Assembly (NCBI GenBank): GCA_036245805.1 | Contig: BTRK01000003.1 | Coordinates: forward strand, 34,179,215-34,243,214 | Direction: 5' to 3' | From: Pristionchus mayeri | Taxonomy: Eukaryota; Nematoda; Chromadorea; Rhabditida; Neodiplogasteridae | DNA length: 64,000 nucleotides | Part shown: positions 62,013-64,000 of the stretch, piece after piece | Numbering within the stretch: the stretch's first letter is position 1 | Layout of the letters: each line of letters begins with the position of its first letter | Notes under the pieces: model-generated | Told to the model about the DNA's origin: nothing | What the model saw: the letters and a program-made list of their open reading frames with translations, nothing else | Database searches by the model: none | Position numbers and translations under genes: made by a program

Positions 62013-62357
62013 CATTGGGGGTTAGGAGGAAATGGAAAATCAATCATTTTAAAAATTCTGTAAAAATTACCAAAGGTACTTTAAACTATGCTCTTTCAAA
62101 CTGCTTAAGCCAAATACTTTTAAAAATTTTATTTTTCGAGTACTAGCGTCTCGAAGTTGTTACCCTGCACTAAAACTAGTGAAATGCATCTCAGGAAAAT
62201 GATCATAACTTGCTTTAAAATTGAACTAGAAACTTTTTCTTTTTTCAGAAAGATAGCTGAATGAATGCTCTACAACATTTATGTTAGAAGTTTCATTCTC
62301 AGCCCTGTCCCTGAATCAGGGTTGTTGGTTTTGTGAAAATATCGATTTTTCTTGACA
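61981..62357 (+). mobile_element. Half copy of the ATATGAGA-family element
   Basis: Starts with the family terminus and continues with arm-like sequence (CTCTTTCAAACTGCTTAAGC, GATCATAACTTGC) similar to the outer arm of the element at 5237, but no matching second arm follows. It ends near 62357, where module-type sequence resumes. Confidence 0.6.
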
Positions 62358-64000
62358 CGTCAATGGAGCGATGGTTTCGCGTTAAAAAAAAATAACGAAG
62401 AACACTCTAAACAATCCCTGATCGATCGTCTGCAAGGGTAGCATGGAGTAGTGATTGCTGCACGAGAAATTGTCGTTGATCTCTGTAGGCTGAATCGATC
62501 TCTTCCTTCGCTCCTTCTCTGACTCTCCGCATCTCTTCAATTCATACTCTTTCTCACCTCTAAAGCCTAGCGAGAGAACGGACATCCTGATCTCAAGCCC
62601 AGATTAGGGCCATAAATCCCCCTTCTGTCGTAATAAACACTGAACTACAATTTGAGCTGCCCTTCCTCCCCTTCCCGGATTTGCATTAGTACTGTAATGT
62701 CAAACACTGTCGGGCAATGACTCGATACCGTAATCGTTCGAGATTCTTCGCAATTTACAATTAGCAAGCTGTACAGCAGCCCCAATGTTAGAACCTCACA
62801 TTCTAATTCGGATTAATTTCAATTTTCCTTGTTAGTTGACAAGACTGGGGTATGCCCTAACTCTTTGTCGGTTCATTCGAATACGAATGTTTAGGAAGCA
62901 CAAAATTGAAAGTACATTGTACAGCCCCGATTGCGACCTATCACTCCCTAATAAGGAAGTCCCCGGTCATTTTTGGAGACGGTCGACGTCGGGTTCGTAC
63001 GGTATTGGACGAGTTCAGCAAACCCATGAAATATCGGACAAAATGCTTTTCATATATTTGAAATCTAAATCTGAATACAAGTCACATTTTACTTTCAGAC
63101 ACTTCTTAATATGCGATGAAATCAAATTCGACGGTTTGGCGTTGTTGAGTGTGACTGATAATAACCTATCAATTTTCATATCAATTTTTCCAGAATTATA
63201 AGTTAGTCTAAGCAACAAAAAGGCATGGATAAAGGGGGATAGTGTTGCTCGTTCGGATCAAATTTCGAAAACAACGCATTGCCTCTAAAATTCAGCACTT
63301 GGCGCCTTTTACAATCTACAATTAATTTCATCCCCTCACATGTCAGTTAGCTCCCTATCTCCTTCGTTGTCTGACTCTCTTCAATCCTCACACTCTCTCC
63401 CTAGCTAGAGAGATGATCGTTGATCTCTGAAGGTTTCACTGATCACTTATTGATTGATATCAAGACGGAAATTATTCGAAAATGAATGATCCATCAGTGA
63501 CTTGTGTGGAATTGATAGGGCGAATCAATATTGTTTATTGACTTCGCAAGTTCAGAAATATCGGACAATCTGGTTTCCCGAAATTTGAGATCTGGTTCCC
63601 CCTCACACTTGTGTTTCAGGCTTTTCTTAACTAAGGATCAGCGCAAATCCGACGATCATCCATGTAGAACCATAAAAATCGTATCAATTTTGGTGGTTCA
63701 TATTTACCTCTCTCTCCGAGGCGCGATATTTGAAAAAAACAGTACTCCATCCATGGTAGCGTACTGTATACTTATGATATTGGACGGCTTATCGATAAGG
63801 TCCCAGAATATCTGGCTGAATGATTTCCAGATATGTGAAATCTTTCTGTGCTCCACATTTGAGTTTCGCACTCTTCTCAACAGCTGAAGAAGGCCTACAC
63901 GACGATTCGTCTGCGATTTTCAGGGTCTAATAACAATCCAATCAGTTCTGCCTGAGCTCTCGTTAGTCTTAGCGGCAAGAGAGCATGGAAAAAATGACGA
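62358..64000. repeat. Degenerate module A/B array to the window edge
   Basis: Module B lies near 62590-62720 and module A cores near 63083, 63605 and 63850, with CT-rich blocks between. The pattern runs off the right edge. No host gene was found. Confidence 0.6.
62922..63000 (+). repeat. GC-rich module C, copy 5 (diverged)
   Basis: Keeps CAGCCCCGATTGCGACCTA and CCCCGGTCATTTTTGGAGAC followed by GGTCGACGTCGGGTTCG, then loses similarity. It is the most diverged copy in the window. Confidence 0.5.

Overview
The window is eukaryotic and looks like a free-living nematode of the rhabditid/diplogastrid type. Coding sequence is broken into many short exons with GT..AG introns and TTNCAG-type acceptors. 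The largest gene is a complete 19-exon orthologue of the nematode ROR/HR3-type nuclear receptor NHR-23, and a second gene carries what looks like a nematode-specific zinc-binding domain. Species cannot be fixed from sequence alone; the intronic TACCGTA word and the repeat load make a Pristionchus-like diplogastrid a reasonable guess.

Layout. About 0-18 kb is genic and every gene is on the minus strand: a small zinc-finger gene (179-1259), a small unrecognised helical gene (3432-4447) and nhr-23 (8527-18203). The space between them holds short transposon-like insertions: a 338-bp element with 8-bp duplications (2383-2720), a 112-bp element with 9-bp duplications (4904-5015) and a 2-kb giant hairpin (5237-7245).

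From about 19.9 kb to the right edge there is no convincing host gene. The background is a degenerate mosaic of a few repeat modules in both orientations. The most frequent is recognised by TCACACTTGAGTTTCAGACT and related cores. A GC-rich module of about 120 bp and a module ending near GGATTTGCATTAGTACTGTA also recur. Autonomous and non-autonomous mobile elements sit in this background: a multi-intron Helitron (about 24.85-30.31 kb), foldback elements (32.2-32.8, 36.65-37.84, 60.73-61.98 kb plus a half copy), a 5'-truncated RTE-type LINE (40.5-42.0 kb), an insertion with TIRs and 8-bp duplications (44.73-45.48 kb), a mariner (47.08-48.32 kb), a Tc1/mariner-superfamily (maT-like) element nested in an older relative (48.36-50.86 kb), and two nearly identical CR1/jockey-like LINE copies facing each other (51.73-52.72 and 53.52-56.64 kb).

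How it fits together. The left quarter is an ordinary gene neighbourhood containing a conserved moulting/developmental transcription factor. The right three quarters look like a repeat-rich, possibly heterochromatic block where transposons have accumulated. Every transposase or reverse transcriptase here has at least one lesion, although the mariner and the Helitron catalytic cores are close to intact. Splice models were assembled by hand from reading frame, phase and splice consensus, so exon edges are predictions.
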